A stretch of DNA of 64,000 nucleotides from the NCBI RefSeq assembly GCF_000002985.6, contig NC_003283.11, positions 12,276,001 to 12,340,000 of the forward strand, in the 5' to 3' direction. This document shows positions 1-11,200 of this stretch, in pieces. Origin of the DNA: Caenorhabditis elegans. Taxonomy: Eukaryota > Nematoda > Chromadorea > Rhabditida > Rhabditidae. The translations under genes were made by a program, and so were the position numbers. Numbering within the stretch: position 1 is the stretch's first letter; every line of letters starts with the position of its first letter. The notes under the pieces are model-generated. The model did no database searches. It was not told the origin of the DNA and saw only the letters and a program-made list of their open reading frames with translations.

Positions 1-600
1 TCTCTGAATTACAGAATTCCGAATATAACCGTAAAAAATTCCAAAATTTTTTATGAGTAATTTCGTGAAAATTCGACACTTTGGTTTAAAGGCACATGAT
101 GGTTTTCTGAGTGGGTCCTGCCAAGATCTCAAATTATGGCTTTTAGAGATACAGTAACCCATCCCGTTGTTACACAATTTTCTCTAAGAAAAAAGCTAAT
201 TTGAATCACTTGAAACAACGTAGAAAAACCATTATAAGCAAAAAACGCTTGAAAACGTCAAATATGATTGAGCGGCAAGTGGGTTACTGTATCACTTAAA
301 GGCGCACACTTTTCGTGCGACTCTCACTAGGTTTTGCTGAGAGTTTTTGGGTGAATAATAATTGGAGCCTTGGCATATCTCAAGGCTCATATTTTCATGA
401 GGTGTCGGGACGTCCCATAACGGCATGATCTACGAAAAATGCAGGATTTTTCCCCAAAAAATGTGACGTCGCACGCTCATAACTGTTCGACACCAGTGGG
501 AAAATCTACATTTCAATTCCCACATTGTTTGTAGAGTTTTCAGTGATGACCCATTGATGGGGCATCCTGACACCACGTATGTAATATCAGAGAACTATGT
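1..600. repeat. Left-edge non-coding DNA with inverted-repeat element
   Basis: No coding exon is visible. A 14-bp perfect inverted repeat (GATACAGTAACCCA at 148-161 and its complement at 280-293) flanks about 118 bp. Just right of it lies the module ACTGTATCACTTAAAGGCGC, which resembles modules near 10.45 kb, 10.65 kb, 38.28 kb and 45.4-45.7 kb. This suggests a fragment of an interspersed palindromic repeat family. The family name is not determined. Confidence 0.5.
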
Positions 601-660
601 TCATTTGTAATATTTAGATATTCTATCTTCCAGGGTCTCACATTTGAAAAATAAGCTTAC

Positions 661-889
661 ATCATTATCTTCCGATGTTTTCTCAATCTTATCTGCTTTC
701 TCGTCGTGAACATGTTCAGACAGTTTCTCTTCTTTAGCCAATGAATCAATATTTGTTTCAGTTTCAACTCTGATGCTTATGTTTTCACTATTCACAGGTA
801 GTTCACTTTGATTAATAGATTTATCTTGACCAACAAGTTTTATGGACTGTAATTGCAGCTGAGCCAGTTTTGGAGCATTTAAGCTCAAC
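661..889 (-). CDS. Possible internal exon of an unidentified gene running off the left edge
   Basis: On the minus strand a good acceptor (ATATCTTGCAG, AG at 891-890) and a good donor (GATGTAAGC, GT at 660-659) bound a 229-nt open stretch. It reads as a charged, low-hydrophobicity peptide (segments such as VETETNIDSLAKEEKL and EHVHDEKADKIEKTSEDND). The longer open frame around it is 111 codons (601-936). I recognise no family. The upstream exon would lie above 890, but I could not find one with matching phase. It could also be a chance ORF or a decayed gene. Confidence 0.3.
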
Positions 890-1128
890 CTGCAAGATAT
901 TATTTCACAATCAGTAAAGTAATCATTTCTCACCATGAGTTATAAATTAAATGTGGCATTGAAAAGATATAGGGCGGAAATCGAACATCCATTTTGTCAA
1001 GAAATCAGAAGAAGTCCTTTTACAGAATGTGCTCCTTATTCAGTATGGGAGCTGGGAGCCAAGAAAGGGGGTCACGCCCCTCTTCTCCGCCTTTCATCGC
1101 CTTGTGTCATTTGTCTCTCAACACGTCG

Positions 1129-1472
1129 TCGGTCGTCGTTGTCGTTTTCGTCGCAGAAGATGTAGAAGAAGTGGAAGAATCAGATACTTCTGGGATTTGT
1201 GAATTTCGTCGCAGAACGCGTGTTCCAATCCCTCGGGAAGCTGCAGAAAAGGACGTGTTAGCGCCTTCTGTTTTAGATGATCTGGTCACGAATGTGAATA
1301 GTTTTGGGGCACTGGGGCAGAAGGAAACTGCATGAAACAGATAATTGAAATTCAAGATTATGATGTTGACTTTTTGCACTCTCTGATTGCAAACTTAGAA
1401 GGAAATATCATTGTTTCTGAAAATATGGCTATCGACAATGCTAAAACATCCTTTCAACATTTCCGGTAATCA
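1129..1472 (+). other. Unresolved coding-like stretch (both strands open)
   Basis: On the plus strand a frame ending at 1335 contains a hydrophilic peptide (DTSGICEFRRRTRVPIPREA). It is overlapped by an ATG at 1332 that opens 45 codons up to a donor-like CCGGTAATC near 1469. On the minus strand a frame over 1107-1337 is also open and Ser/Thr-rich, behind a fair acceptor (TTTCATGCAG). A plus-strand exon-like piece follows at about 1710-1800 (acceptor TTTTTTTTAG, donor GTTGTAAGT), but the joins I tried break the frame. It may be a small unrecognised gene, a pseudogene or chance. Confidence 0.2.
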
Positions 1473-1800
1473 CAGTCATCTCTGGCCTAACAATCAAGGC
1501 TATAGCCTTAGACATATATGTGGCAGACTTATTCTGCAAATTAACAAAGCTGCCTATTCTGACACTATAATTCAACTCTAACATACAAAATTAAATGTAG
1601 AAGTATCGAAAAATGTCAGACTGTCTTTAATATAATTTCCATTTTGTTTGTTTGAAAAGTGTGAAAAGAGCCTAAAAACTTCTTGAAATTTCTTTAATCT
1701 TTTTTTTTAGTACACTGCGACTTGCAGGCTTATTTTGAGCCAGGATATCGAAGGAGTATTGTTGTCTGACGATGATCGTACAATGTTGGTAAAGTTGTAA

Positions 1801-3505
1801 GTTTGTTATAACTTGCGTAATTAAAATTCTATTCCAAGACGTTTGATGTGAAGATAAAGTAGCTACTGTTCTTATGCAGCGGACTTGGAGGTACGGTAAC
1901 AGTGAATATGAACTATGTAGGTAGACAGCAATGTCTGGTATAATATTATTTAAAAAAATTAATTTGTTACAATTCTGACTTGTAAGTAACGTAATTGTTA
2001 ATTGACACAGTTACATTACATTTTAAACAATCATGTATTGAACGGACTCATTGATCGCGGTGAGAGAATACACTTTTTTTTTAATATGATGTGACCAATT
2101 CAGTTAGATAACCATAACTTTATTGGCTAAAAAGTCAGAAACATAGATTCATTCATAGTTCCCATTAATCCTTTAAAAAAAGCGACAACGTCTGGCAGCC
2201 GGAGATTGCATACTCTTTTCAATTATCGCCGACATTGATTCTTGTCTCCTTCTGGCTTCTGGTCCATCCAAGACGACGACAACCACCACCAAAAGCTAAT
2301 TAATTGTTCACTTGTATGTATCTCAATTTCCTGTCAGAAAACATGAACATCTCCTACCGTAGTCGCGTGAGATTATCCTGGTGCCAAAAGTCGTCGAAAA
2401 GCTCAGCTCTCGGGAATGGATGATGACATGTCTTGTGTCTTTTTGGTAAAAAGCGACGACGGGCGGCACACAAACGACGTGTCGAAGTTTAGGATTGGTG
2501 TTGGAGGGCCATCTATGTTCTACCCTTTCTTCTCTTCTTCATATTTCTCATAATTCTCCCAAGAGATCGCTCATACCACATTTCCCTCTTTTCTTTCGTT
2601 TTTCACACTTCGACACCCTTTCTCCGGAATAAGGATAGTGAGACAAAAAGTGACACATGAAACTCGTGTGGCTTCTCATGTTGTTTTTGGAACAAAATAC
2701 ACAAAAAAAGTCCAGAACCCCGACGATTTTCACATTTTAAAAGTAAGTAATGGGACAAAAATTCTTTACTAAAAATAAATCCAAAAACAATGAAAAATTA
2801 AATAATAAAATGAATGTTTTTCGGAAACCTCTGATTGTAAGTCCATTTGGTTGACTTTTGTAAATAGTGAAGACAACATTTGCATTGATTTATATAGTGG
2901 TAATCATTATTAGAGGGTATTGTAAGAGTGATTATATCTGGACTTTTGAGTTCAAACTTTTGCTGTGATAAGACAGAATTTACGAATTCATCTTAAACGT
3001 AAACTCGAAAGTTTTCGATGGTTACGGTAGCGGGCATAATAAAATATTCGAAGAGTTGTGCAGTCTAAGATTCCTTGAACTTGCCTGTATGCTGAAAAAG
3101 GTTAGATTAATGAGATGAATTGTTAGTGGAGCCATTTTATAGTTTGCTGAATTTGGAAACTTTACAGTTCTTAGACATTAAATATTCTAAAAGCTAAAAT
3201 CTTGCTAGTCGTAGATTCCATGGTTTTCTTGCAAAGTTCTACACAATGAACAAGAATTCATATTTAATAAATGCAACAATATGCCCAAAAATTCTGATAA
3301 CTATATTTTATACCCTAACAACACCGTGTTCTCTGAGTTAGTTTGGTCAATGCATTTGTATTTATATAGTTAGAGGTAAAAAATCAAATAACTTCCGAAT
3401 GTTTACACGTGTCTAACACCAGTCATTCAAACTTTGCTCTATTCTTCTTGTATATTTAAGTTCTTTCTAGTTGCCAATACTGTTATTCCTTATTTCGTTC
3501 GAAAA
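1801..3505. other. Intergenic region upstream of the amine oxidase
   Basis: No exon with paired splice sites and conserved-looking protein was found. The GC-richer stretch at about 2150-2500 may be regulatory. A short T-rich segment runs straight into the first exon of the amine oxidase at 3506. Confidence 0.4.
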
Positions 3506-5461
3506 ATGCACTGGCTCATTATATTTTTTCTACTTGGAAAATGTGACGGATTATTCATGCAGGTTATTTCTACATATAATATTTTCAAACATTCAGGTCC
3601 AGCTAGAAAAATAAGTCGTTCAAACTTTTCCAATTCTAATTGTCTCATGTTATTTAATTTAAAATACTTCTGAACAAAAATAATACTTTAGGAAAATGCA
3701 TCCATAGCAATAATTGGTGCTGGATTTGCTGGGCTCCGAGCAGCTCAACGGTTTGAAGAGCTCGGAATTGTATATACAATATTTGAGGGATCGGATAGAA
3801 TTGGAGGAAGAGTTTATTCGTTTCCTTATCAAAATGGATACTTGCAATTTGGAGCTGAATATATTAATGGAGAGGATAATGATATTTATGAAATTGTTGA
3901 ACGGAAAAATTTGCTCTCAACATCTGAAACTGACAAAGATGAATTTGAAACCATGGTTTATGGAAAACCAGTTCATGAGTTGGTTTTAAATATTCTACTA
4001 CAAAAAAAATTGAAAAACAATTGAGTATTTGTTGTCCCTAATTAATTTTAACTTACAGCACGTTTCACAACATTTGGAACCGATTCGAAATTACCACAAT
4101 GGCTAAACTAGAGAAGGACGCGGCAAACAAAGGAATTTCTATGAACAGTGTACCACAACGAATTGATTTCTATTTTGAGGAGTTCAAGAATATCACAGGA
4201 CTTGATCCCGATGAAGCCATAGTTTTTGAAAAAATGTTAAAAATCTACAAAAATCAATTTCAAATTGAATGGTCGGCTAGTGCGGAAGATGTACGTTCCA
4301 ATCTGATTTTAATTTTAATGTCAGTTGTTTTTAGCTTTGTCTCAAAAACTTTAACACGTGGGATTCAGGTGTTGACTCAGAAGCAACACTTAACAATATG
4401 GGATTCAAAACCATTTTAGATGAATTAACTTCGAAAGTTTCAAAAAGTAAAATGAGGATGTTATCAAAAGTTGAAGGTTTGGATTACACAGGCAAGTTTT
4501 TTCAAAGGTGTTGTTAGATCTATTTATTTTTATTTTTACAGACAATAATGTTAAAATATTTTTAAACAATGGTGAAACTTTCATATTTGATTATGTAATT
4601 GTTACGTCTTCTCTTGGATATTTAAAACAATTCAAAAGTTCTCTTTTTACCCCATTGCTTCCAGCCGAAAAATGAGAGCAATTGAAAGAGCTGGATTCGG
4701 AAGCAACTTGAAAATTTTCTTGGAATATGAGAAACCATGGTGGCCACTTGGAACGACTTTACGAATATCCGGAAAAATTGAGGTTAATCAAACCACTCTG
4801 GAAGACGATTTCATGGTTTTCGAGCCCAGTTCATGGGCAAAGAATGTAAGAAATGTTGAAGATTTTTTAATAGAGACACGCAAATGTCTAATGTCCAAGT
4901 TCAACAATTTCTTCAGTTTTTCTATTTAATCAAATAAATTTCTAATCGGTAACATATGATTTTCCGGTGTTTATATTCCTGGAAACAGCATATAACCTTC
5001 TCTGTAGATTCAACGATTTTTGTGGTTTAGATTCTCGTTGCCTGGGTGGCTGGAAACGGGCCGATGAAAATTGCGGAACTTTCTGACGTTCAACTGAATG
5101 AAATCATCAGCAAACATCTTACAACAAATCTTAAAAATATTTACAATATTCCGAAAATTCAAAAAATCTATCGTCACAACTGGATTACTGATGAGTTTGC
5201 TCGTGGAAGTTACTCGTATATTTCTGAAAATACATGCCACTCAAACACAGATGATATCAAGATTTTGAGAGATCCTGTGCTCCGCAATAGAAAGTAAGAT
5301 CTTATAGATTTGTTGTTTTCAAAAGTTTTCATGTTTTCAGACCCATAATTTGTTTTGCTGGTGAGCACACAGATTCAAAGATGTATCAAACAGCTGTTGG
5401 AGCATCAAGAAGTGGTCTTAGAGAAGCTGATCGAATATTTAATTATATGAGATCAACTTGA
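3506..5461 (+). pseudogene. Flavin-containing amine oxidase (polyamine oxidase/LSD1-like) with a 1-nt frameshift
   Basis: Seven exons: 3506-3562, 3692-3978, 4059-4290, 4335-4491, 4542-4845, 5031-5293 and 5341-5461. The product would oxidise an amine (polyamine-type) using FAD. The first 18 or so residues look like a signal peptide (MHWLIIFFLLGKCDG). Next come the dinucleotide-binding motif GAGFAGLRAAQ and DRIGGRV. The C-terminus has the FAD-contacting PIICFAGEHTDSKMYQTAVG. Intron 4 uses a GC donor (CACAG/GCAAGT at 4492). All joins keep phase except inside exon 5. There the conserved stretch from VIVTSSLGYLK to the PWW block shifts by one base at the A-run 4668-4672 and meets TGA at 4673. Total length is 1421 nt, one short of 474 codons. 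It is either a recent pseudogene, a strain or sequencing difference, or rescued by a 59-nt intron (4606-4664, weak donor) that would delete conserved residues. An AATAAA lies at 5502. Confidence 0.75.
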
Positions 5462-7520
5462 ATGTGTTCCAATTCAATCGATTACTTGGAATTTATTTTG
5501 TAATAAATAATACATTTTTGTTATATTTTTACGAAAGAAAAGTAAAAAGTTCGTTCGAAAATATCTGGTTACTTTGAATTATGACAGCAATATGTCATGA
5601 TCTGAATAGTTACATCACAATGTAATGAAGTCTAATGCAAACAAAGGATCATCAGCAATACGGAGAAGGTGTTGTATTGTTATGCAATATTGTAGCAGAC
5701 AGATTGGACGTAACCTAATCCCGGAAACAGGCCAAGTACAATCTTGAATTGATATTAATAACTTCCGTAATTAATCCTGTTATTATGTCATCAGTTGTTT
5801 TTATTGCATATTAAATTTAATGAAGTGTTGTTCCCACGTAGTCGTAAACAGTGTACAAGTGGCAGGTCACAACAGTATACTCTACGTACCAACTTCCGAT
5901 GTTACAGGGAATGTGAAAAGAGTGTGAGAAAGTAAATACTTTCTGGGTTTTTAGAACTTGGTACTATGCAGAGTAATTTGAAGTAAATGTCTCGTACCTT
6001 GGAATTTTCTAGTTGTTTTATTTCTTTTGAAATATTTGGCAATGAAACAACAACTTTTGAATTTTAGAGGGAAGCTACAAATACCAGCTCTACAAATGCA
6101 GATACCAAACTTCAACTGTGACTACTTGTTGGTAGTTTTTATTTTGATAAATATTTGATTGACATGATAAGGTACCTTTTTGAATGTCTAAATATTTCCA
6201 AAATTCTAAACTTTTATGAACAACCATTTATGTAGATGTTTTTTGGGAATTGGCGAAGTTGAACCTATCTCTCTATTTTGCATGTTAAAAGATATAGAGT
6301 TTCTTGTTGGCTATTTCACCAAAAACTAGGCAAATAATTCGTCAAATTTCAGATTTAAAAAATCATGTAGTTTTGAAAAGACAATAATCGGAACTGTGTT
6401 AAAATGCATCAATGACAAGTTGATCACACAACAGTAAAATCTCAAAAGTTTAGTCAGCAGTGGTACGATCTATACCAAGTAATGCACCAACTTCGCTGTG
6501 ACAAGTATACTGAAAGTATACAAAACTATCTGTCAGTGAATGACCTGATAAGTATACTTGTTTCATTTTAGTGAAACTTCACTCTCTTGGTTGGTGGAAC
6601 ATTATTTGAATATTTCATACATCTATTCTATAAATTTTGAACATTTGAGAGGAAATTCTGAGTGGTGAGTTTATCCTTTCCAAAATCAAAGGCACTTAAA
6701 AATTTCAATAAAACATATTTTCAAAATGTTATTTTTATACCCTGTTCATTTGCTCTCAAGATCCTGCAAAGAAATTATATCCGGTTTCCCATTGCTCTCA
6801 TTCCCACATGCTGTAAAATTCTGAAATATTCCCACCACTGGGGCAATCGATATACAAATTCACTGTTTACCACTCTGTGAACCTGGATGTGTCAAGGGGT
6901 GCGACCACGCCCACCAGGTAAGAAAGAAGGCGGTGCGACGATGAGTTAGATGTGTGACAGAGAATCTAAATAGTTATTATTCATTATTTCTTTCTAGCTT
7001 GGTTGGTGAGCCAGTTTTGTCATTGCCAGCTCTTTATTTTTTTAGCACACTTCTCACTTGTTTCTGCGGATAGCTCCAGTCTCACTTGAGAGTTATACAT
7101 GGTATCACCTGTAACAGTAGTAGGCGTAACATTTATTCATAATGTTATACCTAGAAAATCACAAATATTCGTTTGTGTTTATTATTTCAATTCTCGAGAT
7201 TCTATGGTTAGGTTACTGTATATTATTTAAGAGTTTTGCACCCAACTCTTCAATTTCGGATGCTCATATCTCGGTTTTATTTTGTGTTATCAAAAATAAT
7301 TACTTGACAAAAATTATATATATATATATATTCTTTGATAGGTAGTTGTTTTTTATATTTATGAAATCAACCGAGATATAGGTCGTCAAATTGGAGTCTA
7401 GTTGTGGATATACGGTAATCTAAACTTAGAACCCTTGTCGCTATTCTTTCTCACCTGATGTAAACTTTACTAAATTTTGTATTTTCAGTTTCTTATCTCC
7501 ATTCCACAAATCCATCTACC
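5462..7520. other. Intergenic region, no gene seen
   Basis: AT-rich sequence with no convincing exon. The GC-richer patch 6880-6960 contains a donor-like CCACCAG/GTAAG and could be a promoter or an untranslated exon of the following gene. A TA dinucleotide run lies at about 7317-7331. A TATTTTCAG acceptor at 7480-7488 is placed like a trans-splice site for the gene starting at 7521. Confidence 0.4.
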
Positions 7521-7999
7521 ATGAAGCTCATCTCTACATTACTCAGAAAGATCAAGAGCTCATCTCAGAAGGTATATTTTCAATTGTGCCAAATTTAATT
7601 CACCTATTTCATTTACAGAGTCTGAAACAATCCACGACCAATGATGCATCAGATAACAAAATTTGGAGCCATAATGATCCTTCAAACTATAGTGAGAAGC
7701 TTGAAAAGTATGAAACTCGGCAGAAAAAGATTGAGGAGGAAAAGGAAATTCGAAAGGAACGACGAACTCTTCGTCGACAAAATCGATTCCTTGGATTTCA
7801 AAACGATCTTCTAGTACATCAAAATCAGAAGCTGGCTTCTGAAAAGCATGAATTGAAAGTTGAACGACAAGAATTCGCTGAAAAGAAACATGAAATGGCA
7901 AAACGTCTTCGGAAACAAAGAAAAATTAGCGAGTATTATAGAAGAAAGCTTGTTGAGATTCAGAGACTTCAGAAGATGTCAGAATCTCATTCCATCTAA
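7521..7999 (+). CDS. Small coiled-coil protein of unknown function
   Basis: Two exons, 7521-7571 and 7619-7999, give 143 residues. The short basic N-terminus (MKLISTLLRKIKSSSQK) is followed from about residue 40 to the end by a highly charged Lys/Arg/Glu/Gln-rich segment with heptad-like spacing (KKIEEEKEIRKERRTLRRQ and similar). This indicates a long coiled coil or single alpha-helix. There is no signal peptide, membrane segment or known domain. The acceptor TATTTTCAG 32 bp before the ATG suggests SL1 trans-splicing. An AATAAA at 8110 places its 3' end in the 3' UTR of the convergent gene on the other strand. I do not recognise it. Confidence 0.75.
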
Positions 8000-8217
8000 T
8001 AATTAGTTGTTTTCAAATTCTTTTTGTAGATGTCACTTTCAATATATCCTGTTTTTTTTTTTAAAATCACTACTGATTTATTCAAATTTTAATTATTGAC
8101 TAGTATCTAAATAAAATAATAATTATACATTAAACTGAAATTGAGGTTCCTGTACGAATTATGCCAAAATATTATCACAAAGTGCTATACAAAATACAAC
8201 CAGGATGCGTTTCGAGT
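8000..8217. terminator. Convergent 3' ends with overlapping poly(A) regions
   Basis: The plus-strand coiled-coil gene stops at 7999 and has AATAAA at 8110-8115. The minus-strand rskd-1 stops at 8218 and has AATAAA (TTTATT on plus) at 8082-8077. If both signals are used, the two 3' UTRs overlap in antisense by some tens of bases. Confidence 0.5.
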
Positions 8218-11200
8218 TTAGAACAAAATGCGTCGACTAGTAGGTGATACACGTGAAGTTGAAGGCTCTTCTAAATTAGATATAATCACATTATCAACTG
8301 AAACTTCGGGAATGTCAATGCTAGAAGGGGGAGTTGGTGGTGACTGAATTCGGGTTACTGTAGCTGGTGTTGATGGAGACGTTGGATTGTCATATAAGAG
8401 CCAGTCAATGTGACGGAAAAATGGATGAGCACGAATCTCGTCAAGAGATGGTCGAAGAGCAGGAGTTGGTACTAGAAGCCTGAAAATTAAAGTTTCTTGG
8501 TGCATTCAATCACCTAACTTACATATTCAGAAGATCTTTTGCAACAAATGAAACTACAACTTTCTCTGGGATCGGTAGTTCCATATTCCTTAACACTCCA
8601 TGTGGTGCTGCATTAGCCAGAGACCTTCCACAGAGCATTTCAAAAAGTAAAGCCCCGAGAGTCCAGATATCAGATTCAGGAGTTGGTTCCCATCCATATT
8701 GAGAGCTTTCCGGTGCCGAATACCCATCGGTCAGCCGTTTTCGTCGATTCGTTTCATACCATCTTCCAATATATGTCATCAGTAAGTTCCCATCAGAATC
8801 TATGAGAATATCATCAGCGTTGAAGTCACCAATAAATTCATGATGCTCAGCGTGTAGAACAAAGAAGAATGAAACAATTTGAGCACTCCAGTGAACTATT
8901 AAAGATTCGGGAAGATCTAGATAATTCCATACTCTTCTCCGTAAACTCAATTGTTTTTGGACAGTTTGTAACGCTTTCCAGAGATTTTTCAAAAACATTT
9001 CTTTGCTATTTGAACTATCCGCTGAATCCAACTTGACAACTTTTGACGAAGATGGGCTGTGGTTTTGATTTTCAGATGATATTCGATTGCCACGTGGTGA
9101 TTGGGATTTAGAAGAAGAGAAATCGAATTTGACAGCTGCCGGACTTTCTTCCTCAACTTGGAAATAGTGACTCTCTGCAGCTTCTCTTGAATTTCCAGCA
9201 ATAGTAAAGTCGCCAGTGGGTGCATCAGAACGGCCTGTAGGATCCTCACCAACTGTACAGAGAAGGCTTTCGTCAGATGGTTTTTCACTCTGAAATTCAA
9301 AAATTTATAACCACTAGAAGTCAATAATTCAAAGACTTACACTAAAACTTTCATCTCTCATTTCGACAACTCTTTCATAATCCACTCCTACAGTAAACAA
9401 AAGCCTTCTTCCTCGATAATTCCCTTCGTTTTTCGTTATTTGAACAGTTACTTCACTTGTAGTATCACCATCTCGAACATCAGCTTTCAGTTCGGCAAGC
9501 CATAGAACATGTCTACTTTCAGCTTCATCAAACATCCTTCTTAAGAATGACCATAATTGTCCCGGTTCTACGAATTCCAGAAGTAATATAATATGAGTTT
9601 CTGTTTCGAAAAATTGAACCAACTGAACCATATGCGGAATATTTGTAGGTAAAAATATAGAGCAGTCAGAACTTGGAACTCCTTTTTCAATTAGTTTCAT
9701 AACATACTTCTTGTTGGATTCTCCAATTGTTTCTTCTACTAAAATAACCTTTCGCTCAGCATCAAGTTCGGGGAGAACTCCAATAAATCGATAGTTTTTC
9801 ATTGATTTATTCGAACATTGAAATGCCAGAATATTCGGATCCTGCATTGCGGCTGTCAAAAGTCCTTCGAAATTAAATACAGATCCGTCGAGTGATAGAT
9901 AAGTTCGATAGAGTTTTTCAGCTTTGACGAGGTATTTGGCAGTTTTCCGACGAACCGCGTTACGTTTGGTCATATCACTCTCGATATGGACACCCTGCAA
10001 GAAATGATAAGAAGTGTTGTGGCAGAACTGATAGAATATATTAATTTGAATATAATGGGGTAACTGAGAGTTCAAAATATAGACAAGACTAAAGAAATGA
10101 ATATATGAAGAAGCATCAGTCACTCGGTACCAAGATAAGATCAATATGGAAACATTTACAAGTAGGATTATGTAAAAGAGACTAAAAACTAGTTTGGATG
10201 TTCATAAAAGATTGATGTTCTTCTGTTGGTCTGTCCGCCATATCAGTGACCAGTCTCGAAAAATAATCCGCAAAGTTAGCTTTGCAATTTGGTTGAGAGT
10301 TCATCTAATAATTGTAATTATACAAACGGAATTACTTTGAATATAAATTTATTAAAAATTATGTTATTACGGGAACACAAAATTTTTAGAATGCATATTG
10401 CGCAGCATATTTGACGCACAAAATATCTCGTAGCGAAAACTACAGTAATCCTTTAAATGACTACTGTAGCGCTCGTGTCGATTTACGGGCTCGAATAGTG
10501 ATAGCGATGTTCAATTTTCTTTCGTTTTTTTTTCGTATTGTTTTCACAATTTTGCTTAATTTTAATGTTCTGTCAGTAAATAAATAATTTTAATTTAATT
10601 CGTAAAACGAAGCCGTAAATCAACACAAGCGCTACGGTAGTCATTTAAAGGATTACTGTAATTTTCGCTACGAGATATTTTGCGCGTCAAATATGCTGCG
10701 CAATACGCATTCTTAGACATTTGTGTTCCCGTAATATATCATACGTTAACCGATGCGTGGAAGTATTTTAAATGTTATTAAACGTAAAAGTTTGAGGATT
10801 TGAAAAAAAAGTTACTTTAATTATTTCTACAGTTTATTTAGTTTTGAAAGATATACCTGAATGAGACTGCTGGCTGCACTTTTATAACATTGAAATGCCA
10901 ACTCATACGCATGTTCTTCTTCAGCTCTTTGAGCCGTTGCCACTAGCTGCCCAGCCGTAACTAAGTAGTCAGCTGGAGTCTCTTCGATTTCTGAATTTAT
11001 ATATTTTTGAATTCGCCAAAAATAAGTGTTCTACCAATATTATGATGCGTAGATCCTCGTAATCTTGGGAAGAGTCGTTTCATTGAGCTTTTCCTTGCAG
11101 TTCGTTGCTCTTCGTTTGAAGTTTCGGAAGCTATAGCCACGTCCGGAAATTGAAAGTCGTCGCCAGTCTGAAAAATGAGTGGATATTTCAAAAACTATTT

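Noticed and set aside
4606-4664. 59-nt intron that would repair the amine oxidase frame
   Set aside because: Weak donor (ACGTCTTC), and it would delete conserved SLGYLK...LPAEK coding sequence; kept only as an alternative.
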